Assembly (NCBI GenBank): GCA_949752745.1
Contig: OX457024.1
Span: 49,869,347-49,933,346, forward strand
Direction: 5' to 3'
Origin: Protula sp. h YS-2021
Lineage: Eukaryota; Annelida; Polychaeta; Sabellida; Serpulidae
DNA length: 64,000 nucleotides
Position numbers and translations under genes: made by a program. The notes under the pieces were generated by a model. That model was not told the origin of the DNA, ran no database searches, and saw only the letters and a list, made by a program, of their open reading frames with translations. Positions 1 to 12,100 of the stretch are shown here, one piece after another; positions within the stretch are counted from its first letter, which is position 1, and each line of letters starts with the position of its first letter.

Positions 1-40
1 CTGTTGAATGAAATCAGCGATTATTGTATGTTTCAAGAAC

Positions 41-103
41 ATGGAGGCTGAGCGGGTGGCTGAATCAGAAGATTCAGAGAACGAGCCCATAGTTTGCGTA
101 AAG
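41..103 (+). CDS. CLSPN: CLSPN exon 1 (start codon exon)
   Basis: Twenty-one codons beginning MEAERVAESEDSENE and ending at a strong GTAAGT donor, phase 0. It is acidic, as claspin N-termini usually are. Support is the context of ATG 41 and phase agreement with exon 2; the 5' UTR and any alternative first exon cannot be judged. Confidence 0.75.
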
Positions 104-3100
104 GTAAGTTACATTTGAGACAGAATCCGTGACATCTGGGCCAGAGACCTTTCGACCAGAAATAAAAAGTGTGAAATTTGGACCAGCTGGTTTTTAGGCC
201 AGCAAACTATCGTCGGTAGGTTATACCCATATCCTGCCCGATTACTTTTGGTGGTAATCTTTCCCTTGAGGCTTTCTACCAAGTTTAAATTTGGTCAAAA
301 TTGGTCGGTTTCTTTTTTCACCTTTGTAATGTCTTCACTTTTACGGCTGGGCACAATGTCCACGGACATTTTGTTTCCGCTTTCCAGAAAAAAAGGTTTT
401 ATGTGGAAAAATGTCAACCCTGGAATATGTAGAATGTAATGCGTGAGATGAAGTATTCTGTGGGTGGGATAGAATGTTCTCCCAATTTTACATACCCAGT
501 GAGAAGCCCCATGCCATGTGTTGTAATGCTAATTATGTGTGAGTGATGGAAAGTTTAAACTAAATATGCTCTATTACACGATTGCTAGTCAATTGCAATT
601 AAGCTGAAGTGCAGTTCAAAGGTTGAACATTTTGACACGGTATTGTGATTGGGTTAATAATTCCACTGTTTAACTTATTCTTGTGCAAATGCTATCAAAA
701 CACACTTCGTACAAAATGAAAAAAAATGTAATAAAGAAACATTAAACAAAAATGTAAGCACATCGTGAACTGTTTTAACCCCTTAAAGACACTTAAATAG
801 AGGGAGTAGGGGTTGTGTCGGGGAAGGGGGGGGGGGGATGGAGGGTTACTGTTAACACATGAAATACTTAGTTGGTAGGACTGTTCAAGTTAAAAGGCAG
901 CTGGTCGCCAGTTAGTAGTCGAGAAGGGATGGCAGCTATTCAAGCCAAGTAAAAAGAAGAACCAATTTAGAATATTAGGAAAATCAGAATATGAAATGTA
1001 GCTTTTTTTCATGGCGGCATTTATTCTGGTTGGTGAAACATTTATCCGGTTGGCACTTGGTCCGGCACTCTTTTTTCAGTCTAACAAGAATAAGAGGAGC
1101 GTTTTAGAGGATTCCGAAGATGAAGAGGAGCAGGGGAATGTTTCTACAGAGCTAGGCACTGGAGCCGCCCGCCAGGAAGCTGGTGCCATGGACTGGGTGA
1201 CCTCTAAGCTTTTACGTGAAGACGCCGGTGACTGTGACAGCGACAAGGAAAACGTGAATCCAGAAAAAACAATCCACCGAGAGGACAGCCGACCGTTGAC
1301 TGGTGCAATAATTGAAAATGGTGACAGTCAGTCGTCTGATTCATCCAGCGCCGTGTTGTCACAGGGAACCAGTGGGGCAAGTCCTGCCATTTCCACACTA
1401 AAGGTACATAATATAAATTTAAGTTTTGTACATGGCGGAAATGGTATCCAGACATTAGGGCCAGAGGCATTTCGGCCAGGATGGGAAAGTGATCTCTTTG
1501 TTCTTGAGTCCGCTACAGAGTGATCAAATTCGTCCTATTTTTACAGAAATCTAAATTCACGATAAAAAATTACAATTGCAGAGACAGAGATGGATTTGAG
1601 CCAGTGGGCATAAAATAGCGATACTCATTAATTTGACATTCGAACAATCGATTGTCTATTCCAGAATAGCCTACCAAAGAACATCTGGTTTCTTATTTGC
1701 TACAGAATTTTTATTTTAAACAATACGGTGTTATATGTACTTCAATGGCCTCTGCATATATATCTTTGTGTAAATATAGGCGCAAAAAAGTTCTCGGGCG
1801 CATTTTCTTCGCACCCGTGGGTGCAAAACCGCACCCTACCAAATGCAACCCTACAGAGAAGACAAAAACTGGACAATGCAGGCTTGAAAAAAAAATAGAG
1901 AGACATACGGTTAAATTGTACGTCATTTTTACCTTATTTTAACCACAGTACAGAACCACTCAAATATGGATTTACCCGGGGGTTGTCCAAAATATCCCAG
2001 ACCATATTTTGCGCCTTGCTGTTTTTGTCGTGCGTCTTGAACAGTATTTTTTTTTCAGTCTAATAAATTGCTGTCGGACTTGTTTGACGCTGAAGAAAGC
2101 GACGATGATATGAAAGACAGCAGTGGCCAGGGCTCGTCAGAGGACGAGGGCCATGGCAGCGAGGGCGAGGAGGACGAGGGCCATGGCAGTGAGGGCGAGG
2201 AGGACGAGCCGCCGCTGCAAATGTCTGATGCACTCCGGAAAAGACTAGCCAAGGTAAACTAGACTTAATATCACTGATTTGTTTGGTAAAAACAGCAAAA
2301 CTTGTTACTAAGATCAACTGAGGTTGCTCATAAGACGTATCATGCCTGTGTCACTTGCCGTCATTTTTGTCACGGTCAAAAGATGAAAAACTGTGTATTC
2401 TGTGCAACTTGGGATTTTGTCACAACAGGACACATTGTTTTGAATCTGCTAACAGACTTAAAACAGGGTTCTGTGGCTAAATTGGCTTATTATCAGAGCA
2501 AAGAATCATCGCTAAATATTTTTATTAACCCACACTAAATATAACAACAGGCTGCTCGTAATTATGCCATCAAACTGACAGGCCTCTCATTGTTTGTCAC
2601 AACATACTGCTCATATAATTCACAAAAAGCATTGTGCTTTCGTAATCTCCTACAGCGGGTGTAGGACAAAATACCACCGGACATAATACCACCAAGGAAA
2701 TGAAAGCTAGGACAAAATACCACCACAGTCTTTTATTGCTTTCTCTGATCACCGGATTCATAACTGAATGTAACTAAAACAAACGTAAATTTACATTCAC
2801 TGAGGACATTCTACTTTACTGTAACGTTCTAAAAGTCTCTACAATTCATATACCCATTATGGCAAAGCTTTTGCCCGCCCTTTTGGGAGGTAATTATTTA
2901 CATTTTTTGTAGATCCTAGTTAGTTTATTGTTATGGTTTATTGCTGTTGATATTGGTTTAAATCTGCTCATTTTAGTGCCATATTTATATGCGAAAAATC
3001 TCGCGCTCTGGTAATCCCTTATCAATAATGACATAGCGGAGTAAAAACTCCTATTCTCTGCGACCTACTGCATTTGATTTTTATAATCCCTAAGCCGTCT

Positions 3101-6100
3101 CCTTTTCGCGTCTTATTTGAGCTTCTTGCATGATTGGACGCCACTGAGTCTGCGTTGTTACGTTGTATAATAAAAAGATATCTTTGGTGGTATTTTGTCC
3201 TAGTTTTCATTTCCTTGGTGGTATTATGTCCGGTGGTATTTTGTCCGGTGGTATTATGTCCGGTGGTATTTTGTCCGGTGGTATTTTGTCCGCCCCCCCC
3301 CCCTATAACACTTTCTCAGGAAAAGATTAAGACGTTTGCTTGCTAAGCGAAGGGTCCCCAGTTCAAACCCGTCCGGTCACACTTTATACGAGCCTACAAA
3401 TTAATTTTTCACTGAAACTCCAAAGTAAAAAAAAAGCGCCACTCAGTGAGGTGGCATTCAATTGTTCTTCCAGAGATTTGTTGGGCTTTCCTAAGAAGAA
3501 TAAAACTCTAAATTAAAAGGAAAAAATCCTGGTGAGAGTTATCGGTAGCCCGAGGTTCCCTGGTTTTAGGCTTGTGGCCCCGCATCTCATGCTCTGAATT
3601 TTTGCTCCACCCGGAGGATGTCTTTTGATATATAGTTTGCAAACTGTAATCATGGGAATACGATGCTGATTACAGGGTGCAGCAAAAAGACCTGCAAAAG
3701 AAAAGAAGTCGGAATCTAAGCCTCCGAGAATGAGTGAACACGATAAGCAGCAGCTACACAGCGAAACGCAAAGAATTGTCAGAGGTATGCATTCCGGAAG
3801 TTTGATATGTATGCAGCGGAAAGCGTGATCATATTATTACGTGTTCTTACTTTTTTTACTAGTCCCATTTCGTCCGAGGTCTGCACACATCACTTGCGTG
3901 TTATCCGTGCCCGTTATGAGAGTGTAAACAATTTTTCAAAATGCTACTTTCTTCTTACATTCTTGGTGCGATTATTTTGAAACTCGACAGGAATGCTCCG
4001 TGTCAAGTCCTCCACACAGCCTTTTTTGTAATTTGACCAAAATTGCCTAAAAATACCAAATTTCAGGAGAAAATGCTACTCCTCACACAAATCATGTCCG
4101 AGTGCTGTGATTTTACAGAATGTTCACCTGAGGTTCATTCATCAGGCTTGTGTTTTGATTTAGCCAAAACTGGCCGAAATATTGGTAAAAACGCCCAAAT
4201 GTCGTCAAAATGTACCTTCTTGCGCTTTTTCGGCAGTTGTAAGTTCTGTAGACATATTTAGTGTGGCTAGCGTCGTCGCTTGCAAAGCAAGAAATCGTGA
4301 GTTAATCTGCAATCGGGGCAGTTTTTCGGTGTCTTCCGTGATAGAATTTGCAGGCCATACTTATAGTTGTGCATAGGTAATTCAAATGTATATATAGTAC
4401 TATGCCACATATATCCATCTGTTAGTGATTCAGAATTGTAAGTCTGTGTGCAAAATCATAATCATCATAACCGGGTTAAGAATTATCAGTTATTTTTATG
4501 AGCATGTTGTAAACCGGCTGGGGCAGAATTGTCTAAAAGATATTGGTACATAAACTTTCTTTTCTTTTCGTTTCGTTTCGTTTCTTTTCTTTTTGTTCCT
4601 TCCTTCCTTCCTTCCTTCCTTCCTTCCTTCCTTCCTTCCTTCCTTCCTTCCTTCCTTCCTTCCTTCCTTCCTTCCTTCCTTCCTTCCTTCCTTCCTTCCT
4701 TCCTTCCTTCCTTCCTTCCTTCCTTCCTTCCTTCCTTCCTTCCTTCCTTCCTTCCTTCCTTCCTTCCTTCCTTCCTTCCTTCCTTCCTTCCTTCCTTCCT
4801 TCCTTCCTTCCTTCCTTCCTTCCTTCCTTCCTTCCTTCCTTCCTTCCTTCCTTCCTTCCTTCCTTCCTTCCTTCCTTCCTTCCTTCCTTCCTTCCTTCCT
4901 TCCTTCCTTCCTTCCTTCCTTCCTTCCTTCCTTCCTTCCTTCCTTCCTTCCTTCCTTCCTTCCTTCCTTTCAGCCTTTCTTCCAGCAGTTCTTTCTTTCT
5001 TTCAGCCTTTCTTTCTTTCTGTCTGTGCATCCCTCCCTTGCTCCATTCCAAGTAGATCTTCAGTGGAGTTGTAGTAATTTTTGCTATCAATTCGGCAAGA
5101 ATAAGCCAAATACACAGATAACACAGCAAAAAACAAACAGTGCTATTCGAACCACAGATCCAGTCCGATTACTTTTTATAGCAATGTTGCCTGTCTTCTC
5201 TTTTACGACTGGGCACAATGTCCACGGATATTCTTGTTGCCGTTTATCGGAAAAATATTTATCACTCCTCTTTCCAACTGATTATCCAACTCGAATTATA
5301 CACTCGACTTATACACCTGACATTACGTTAATCAAGTGTCCGGAGTCGATAGTATTTCTTTCTTTGAGAATAAGTTTGTGGACAAAAACTTTGGCATATA
5401 CATTTTTATAAAGTGGTGCCAAGTTGAAAACCAGGTAAAGTAAGAGCGAGTCTGAAGACCGTCAAAGCTACAAAAACATACATGTGGGAAAATATCTCCC
5501 CTCCCCCCCCCCCAAAAAAAAAAAAAAAAAAAAAAAACCTGGGTTTTGTGAAAAACACGAAAAGTGTGGAAATTGTGAAATTTTGGGTCGTTATGATTCA
5601 GTGTTTTAAAGAGAGAGCAATTGTCATTTGCAGAGAAAGAAGTGCACATGCCCTATCACCAGCCCAAGAAGCTGGGCCTTGACGTGTTTCTGGCCAGAAC
5701 GAAGGAAAAACAAGAAGCCCTACAGACAATCAAAGGGCCTAGGTTTGTACAGAGTAACGATTTTTTGTATGTTGTATTTTAATATATTTCTCATCTAAAT
5801 TAGTCTTTAATCGAATGTTTTTGATTGCATTGAACAATAAATGTTAATTACTATTGCTCAGGAGCATCTGTTTCTCATTCTAACTGGTTTCTAGATTAAT
5901 TGCAGTTGCTGTGGAATATCAAGCACATAGGTCCTTTCCGGAGTGGGTTTTTTGCTGCAAATACAAATTTTTTGCTGCAAATAAAAAGTAAAATTCGTTG
6001 AAACTATAGAGGAGAACCCGTCGAACAAAACGTATGTTGGTTTCGAATTTGCCGCTTCGTTCAGAGGAAGGAAGAGGGGAGGGAAGAATGGAGATGGTAT

Positions 6101-9100
6101 AGACTCTTTATTTGCAGTGTTACAGTTCATTGACCTTGCACAGTACTGCTGCTACGTTGCAGTCGCATTATAAAGTAAAATGTCTGCCATGTTAAAATGG
6201 ACTTCGCATTCGAAGGATACCTTATGATTTTTTTCTCTTTCAGGCAAGTTGGGTGGAAAAGAGCGCCTGTTGTGATGACAAGGAATGAAGGGAAATGCTC
6301 GCAAACGAAAACAACAATAGACTTAATTCAAGACACAAAACTAAAGCACAGCTCCGATGAAATAAGAGACAGTGAAAATGCCCAGAAGAAACTTACAGAT
6401 ATTGACGAAGAATTACCAGATTTGGCTCAGCGACTTAACGACAAACAAAATGATGTTTTGTCTGAAAAGCCTGAACCGACGCGGTTGAAAACAACTCTGA
6501 AAGTTTTAAAGTTAAAACAGACAGAAAGTTTAGTCGAGTCTCAAAAAGGGAATTCAGAACCAGAACTTGTGTCGTCGAATTGCCAAGTGCCTTTGGATGC
6601 AAAACACGAAAAAGACGAAGAACGAAACTGTGTTGAATTTGTAGAAGTACAGCAAAGTTCTCGGAACGAGTCGTCCGAATGTCCGACTATGGAAACTGTA
6701 GCGCTCAGTAGTGATATTGTGAGCATTAGTTTAGTGACCGGTTCTTCTGAGAAGAAAGAGCACGGGGTGGAAGAGCGGGACTCGGGCTATCTGACCACAC
6801 CGGCATCGTCGTCAGAGGAGGACAGCAATGGCTCGGCCAGACACGATGCTTGTGACGTCAGTAGTGGGGCGGTAGATGGCGGGAGCGAGACCAGCAACAC
6901 GCAAGCTGTTGAAAACATGGCGGAACACCAGCCAAGAGCGACTGGCTTGTTGGAGAGCAGCAAGGACTGCGCGACGTTACACGCCGAAAGCGATGAAAGG
7001 TGTGAACAGGAGGCCGAGCCCGGGAGACAAGCTTCCGTCCTTACACCCAGCGCGGCTTCTGTCAAAGCGGAGGCCAAAAAGAAACTTCTCACTCCTAAAT
7101 TAGAAGCGCTCGGGCTGCAGGAGGTGAAGCCGACACTGAGTGGAGGCCCCGATTCCTTTATTGATCTGGAGGAGGACTGTGGCCCAAAGCAAGATCCGGG
7201 TGTGATGAATTTAATTGAAAGATTTATGAAGCATTCAGCCAAGCGGCCAAAACCTAAAAGGAAAGATGTGGAGTTGAGGTAACGATCTTTTTTGCACAGC
7301 TCGGCTTAAGTTAAGGGAACTTCTTCTGAAACTTTGGTGGTGATGTGTGTAGCGGTCCACAAGCCCCATTCTCATTTGACCCGCTTTAATTAGAATGTTT
7401 AAAACTATTGTTTGAAATTTCGTCATGTTGCTTTGAAGCTGGACATTATTGTTGTCGGTGTTGTTGTTGCTTGTATTTTTTGGGCGATGTGGCCAAAATT
7501 GGCAAATTTTTCATTGTCTGCCTTTGTGGAATACACAGGCAATATTTATAGTTCTGCCTGTCATAGAAACAGTAGTTTGCATTGTCACCAGCGAAGCAAG
7601 AGATTGCGAGTTAAAGCCCTAATCAGAACGAATTTATTACGCCTGGAAAATGCCTCTCTCGATAATAATGTGTTCAGGTGAGCAGCCGGTGTTCTATGTG
7701 TATGGCGTGCTGCAGGTTATATGAAAACCGTGGGCTATTGGTGGCAAGGCAGGAACGCATGAAAGGATGCTGTATTACATTTTGTCCCGATTCTTAACTC
7801 CCTCCATCTTCCTGCTCGTTTTGGCTCAGTTCGGAATTTTTGAATTTGTGTATTCTCCCGCATATCATTCTTCAGATGAAACAAATCAATAAAGTTCTCG
7901 AATTGCCAAACTTAAGTGATCTTTCAAGTTACTCTTTGTGTCCCGTAATATACTTTCAAATAAATCGCTTTTATAGGAGCGGTGTTTCTGATTGAGCAGT
8001 TATTTTTAAAAGGGGGGGGGGGTCAATATTCTTTGCGGTCTTCAACCAAACATCCCTATGGCTTTGAAGACCAATAGCCCCTCCCCTCCCCAGGTTAGTT
8101 TATTGCGCTGACTTATCATTTACATTAATCCGTTAAGGTTTTGATTCATACAAATGTTAACAATGTAGAAAGCTTTATACGTTTCCACGTGTATCACTTT
8201 TCTCAGGAGAAGCGAACTGCCGCTCTAGTTTTGTGTGTTTTTGCCTGCTTTATCTTTAGTGTTGCTTAGGGTGCGTAATTTGTACTCAGAAAGTAATATG
8301 GAGTTGTTATCAATTCGGCAAAAACTTAAATAGAAACACAAACATTTTTTCCCCATAAATCCGGTCCGATTACTTTTGATAACGGTGTTGGCCATGAGGC
8401 CTTCTACCAAATCTAAATTTTGTCAAAATTCGTCGGTTTCTTCTTTCATCTTCGGTTTTACGGCTGGGCACAGCGTCCACGAACATTCTTTTTATTCTTG
8501 GTATTATTGTTGTTGCTTTTATTGATGCTGGTTTAAAATTAACAAAATGGTGTTCCTCTAATACTCGACCACTTCGTTGTTCTCGCTATTTTTTGATATT
8601 GTACTGAGTTTTTTTGTTTTTTTTTGGTAGTGCTCTACACCATCTTTATTTTATTTTTATTAAAGCAATAAAATATACAGCAATAATAAAAACAGTGACA
8701 GTCTATTTGTGTGGTAATCTCGACAGTTCAGCTCGGCACAATAACGCAGTCCTGTAATTTTTGTTTTTGGTGAACATTAATCCAGTGTTAAACAAATGGA
8801 ATGTTAAGAATTACCACAATTGCAAATGAAAAGGTGGTAATTAATTGTAATAGCATTCATTTGTTCATTGTTTGTTACAGTTTTTAACGTTCGTTAAACG
8901 TTGTATTTAGTAGTCATCACAGCTGTGTTTTGCAACTTGATTTGGACATGACTGAGTCTGAGATCCAGTTTTCGCCCGATTTTTTCTGCTTCTCTTTTCT
9001 CGACGCGTTGTGTTTAACGCCCAGTGCTCTTCCTGTCTTTGTTTATCGTATTTTTCACAGTCGTTTGTCTTTATGATTTCATTTGCACTTTCCATTACAA

Positions 9101-12100
9101 TAAGGCTGGTTGGAAAAATTGGAACTTCTTGCGAAGCAAATCCCATCAAGAGCGTGTTATTTGGAATTGTCTCGTCTCTTTAATTCTTTAAATACGCTAA
9201 TCGTTTTTCTAATGCGTGATTAATGTCTAATGTTTATACAGGGCAAAAAGGCCTACATTCAAACCATTGCACATATAAACAATTGTGGTTTCTTCTTTTA
9301 ACAGTACGGTGACGAAAGAGAAAGCCGGGGAGACGGAGGAGCTGAAGCTGGAGAAATTCACTTACCATGTCGAAACTGAGGAGGAGGAGGAGACGGAAAC
9401 AAAACCTGGTACGCTGCGGCGGCCTGTCCCTCTTCCCGCCTGGGGCGTGCTGGTGTTGCTGGAGAGAAACGCGGTCGTTTTTAAACCCCACACCCCTCGA
9501 TGTATTCTGTTGTAATTGTTATCAGTTTGTAACTGATGCTTCGGGCCAATCGGAAGGTGACTTCCAGCCAATGTCTGTTGAATTGATCTAGTTTAAATGT
9601 TAATCTTGACAAAATTAAAAAAATATATATTTAATGAAGTTTTATTTCAAAAGCTGAATGGAACTGAACTGCTCGTTTGAGAAGTTTTCATTGTATTACT
9701 CAGAGTTTAAGAAAAAAAGATGAGGCACCCCTAAGGGGTCGGGCGTACGACTTGTGCTCTTTACTCGTTTTGGATTTTTTTTTTATTTTTTAAGGGAATT
9801 TTTGAAGAAAATACCTGAAAATGCATCTTCGCCAACACTTTTCAACCGATAGCATTTATTTTGGATGTTAGGTATGCTTAGGGGGTCGTGAATACGGCTT
9901 GTCCTTTTTGAGTCGATCAGGGAATCTTTGAAGAAAAAATTCAAAATGCATTTCCTCCTACAGATTTTATCAGATGTCATTTATTTTTGGTATGAGCCAT
10001 CTCTAGGGGGTCATGCGTACGGCTTGTGGTTTTTGAGTGAATTGAAAATTTTAAAAAATTTACCGACGGTTTGATCAATACAAGTTAAATAAACATGCGC
10101 ACTGGTCCGAAATAAGAACCGCGCATCAACGCAAGTTAATTGAACATGCGCACTGGTCCGGCGTAAGAACCGCGCATCGGCGCAAGTTGAATAAACATGC
10201 GCACTGGTCCGAAAAACGTGCGCACTGGTCCAAAATAGGAACCGCGCATCGACGCAGGTTGAATAGACATGCGCACTGGTTCGAAATGCGAACCACACAT
10301 CAACATAAGTGAAATAAACATGCGGACTAGTCCGAAATGCGAACCGCTCATCAGCGCAAGTTAAATAAACATGCGCACTGGTTCGAAATGCGAACCGTGC
10401 TTCGACGCAAGTTAAGTAGGGAAATTCCCCTTGCTCATGCACGCTGGAATTGGTCTTATCGCTTTTCGTAAGCTGGGACTTTGTCATTGGAAGAGCTTGT
10501 TTATTATTATTATTTTTCTTTCGTGATGTGATGTACTCCGCAGGGGACTCGCGAACCAATGAAAATCAAGTTTTGTGATTTACTCTGGAAAATGTACACA
10601 AGAAATTCCCACGAATTCCACTCAAGGGGACTGCAAATACCTACAGCGTTGTGAAAACTAGTTCAAACCCGCTTGTTTACAAGAACAAGTGCAGTTAGTA
10701 ATAACTGTGCACAATTTCACAATTGCAATCAACTAAATCGCCTTCAATTATGCACACAAAAAGTAAGGCAAAGTGAATATTGGAAAGGTGCGAAATGGTT
10801 AGCAAGTGTGCGAAGTCTTTGGCAAGGGTACGAATCGGAATTTCTTCCTTTCTTGCTGTTCTTTTACTATTTTTTAATTCTTCATTCTTTCTTTTTCCCT
10901 ACTTGTTCCTTCAGCAAGTGCATACCAATAAACCCTTTGAAAGCAGGATATCTGTACCGCGTTTCAACTACTTTTGATGTTTAGGCGCGAAGCTTTTAAA
11001 ACTGAAGACGAGACTGCAAGAGAAGATGGCGCGGGAACGGGAGAAAGCGCGGCTTCTGCGCTCGCAGGCCGAGCAGTACGACAACGAGGAGGGTTTTCCA
11101 GGTACTCACCTCCCCCTCCCCCCCCACACCCTCGCTCCACCCGCTCTGTTACACATCGGTCCTCGCATGGGAGAAGGTGCGGTACCTGCGCTCCCAGGCC
11201 CGAGCAGTACGACAACGAGGAGGGTTTTCCAGGTACTCACCTCCCCCCCCCCCACCACCCTCGCTCCACCCGCTCTGTTACACATCGGTCCTAGTATGGG
11301 AGAAGGTGCGGTACCTGCGCTCCCAGACCGAGCAGTACGGCATAGGGGAGGTTTTTCCAAGTACTCCACCCGCCACCCCCTCCATGCAGGTGGTTTTTTT
11401 TTTTTCGATTTTCCCAAAATATTGGCCAAATTTGAGAAAACGGAAAAAAATGCTACTCTTCCTAGAAATCTGGCCCGACTGTGTTGAAATTTGAAAAGAA
11501 TATTCCTATCAAGCTCCTGTATCCGGCGTTTAGTTTGTTTGGCGATTTAATCAAAATTGGCCACAAAGGATAAAATTGCAAATAAAAAAAAAAAACACAC
11601 ACACACTGATAGCCACGAGGTCGCACGTTCAAACCCCGCTGAAGGCGTAATACTGCCTAAGTATTAGCGGAATTGTAGTACTTTTGTTGATGATTCGGCA
11701 AAAAGTAGCCAAATAAACAGATGGCTTTGGTAAAAAGACAAAACATGCTGTTAGCCCACAGATCCTGACCAATTATTTTGATAGCAGTGTTGGCCATGAG
11801 GCCTTCTAGCAAATCTGAATTTTGTCAAAATTCGTCGGTTTCTCCTTTCACTTCGCTTTTACGGCTGGGCACAATGTCGATCGGCATTCTTGTTTGTCAG
11901 CTACAGTGAGATCTGTATTAGAAAAAAATGCTCACTACGAAGGTTTTGCTTGAGTAGAGGAGGAGAAATAAAAAATCGGCCCGAAACGCGTGTTTTGCTG
12001 TTAGAGGGCAATCCTTAGCGATAGTTGACTTTTGTCCAAAGTACTTGTCTAACACTGAATCAAGCTTTACCATAAACTTTGCCGTGTAGAAGAGGAGGAA

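Larger units (their letters stand above)
3785..5633 (+). other. CLSPN intron 4
   Basis: Contains dispersed repeat DNA (about 3970-4380, with a tRNA-like patch at 4265-4325), a 372-bp TCCT microsatellite, a second hairpin-ended repeat copy (5058-5243) and a C/A homopolymer block near 5500-5537. No exon is seen: phases of exons 4 and 5 join directly. Confidence 0.6.
7279..9304 (+). other. CLSPN intron 6
   Basis: Contains a dispersed-repeat stretch with tRNA-like segment (7400-7680), a poly-G block (8012-8021) and hairpin-ended repeat copy 3 (8298-8512). From ~8513 to the exon I see only A/T-rich sequence. Confidence 0.55.
9409..10984 (+). other. CLSPN intron 7
   Basis: Holds the truncated inverted composite element (9690-10507) and, at 10780-10835, short units of the type GCAAGGGTACGAA also found in intron 14. 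The remainder is unremarkable. Confidence 0.6.

Noticed and set aside
8..40. ATG at 8 as claspin start
   Set aside because: In frame but with poor context (T at -3, A at +4); the ATG at 41 has A at -3 and G at +4. It cannot be excluded.
4529..5411. Long open frames of Pro-Ser-Phe-Leu or Lys-Glu-Gly-Arg repeats
   Set aside because: They are translations of the (TCCT)n microsatellite, open on both strands; no splice or codon signal.
9234..9591. Minus- and plus-strand frames around exon 7
   Set aside because: Shadow frames of the Glu-rich exon 7; no independent support.
10011..10559. 182-residue minus-strand frame with repeats
   Set aside because: Read-through of the same 51-bp satellite in the inverted composite copy.
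11106..11487. Open frames across the exon 8 duplications on both strands
   Set aside because: Explained by the duplicated exon plus poly-C; no acceptor for separate exons.
3335..11645. Possible tRNA genes at TTCAAACCC-type B boxes
   Set aside because: No cloverleaf or intact A box at any of the sites; they fit decayed SINE heads better.
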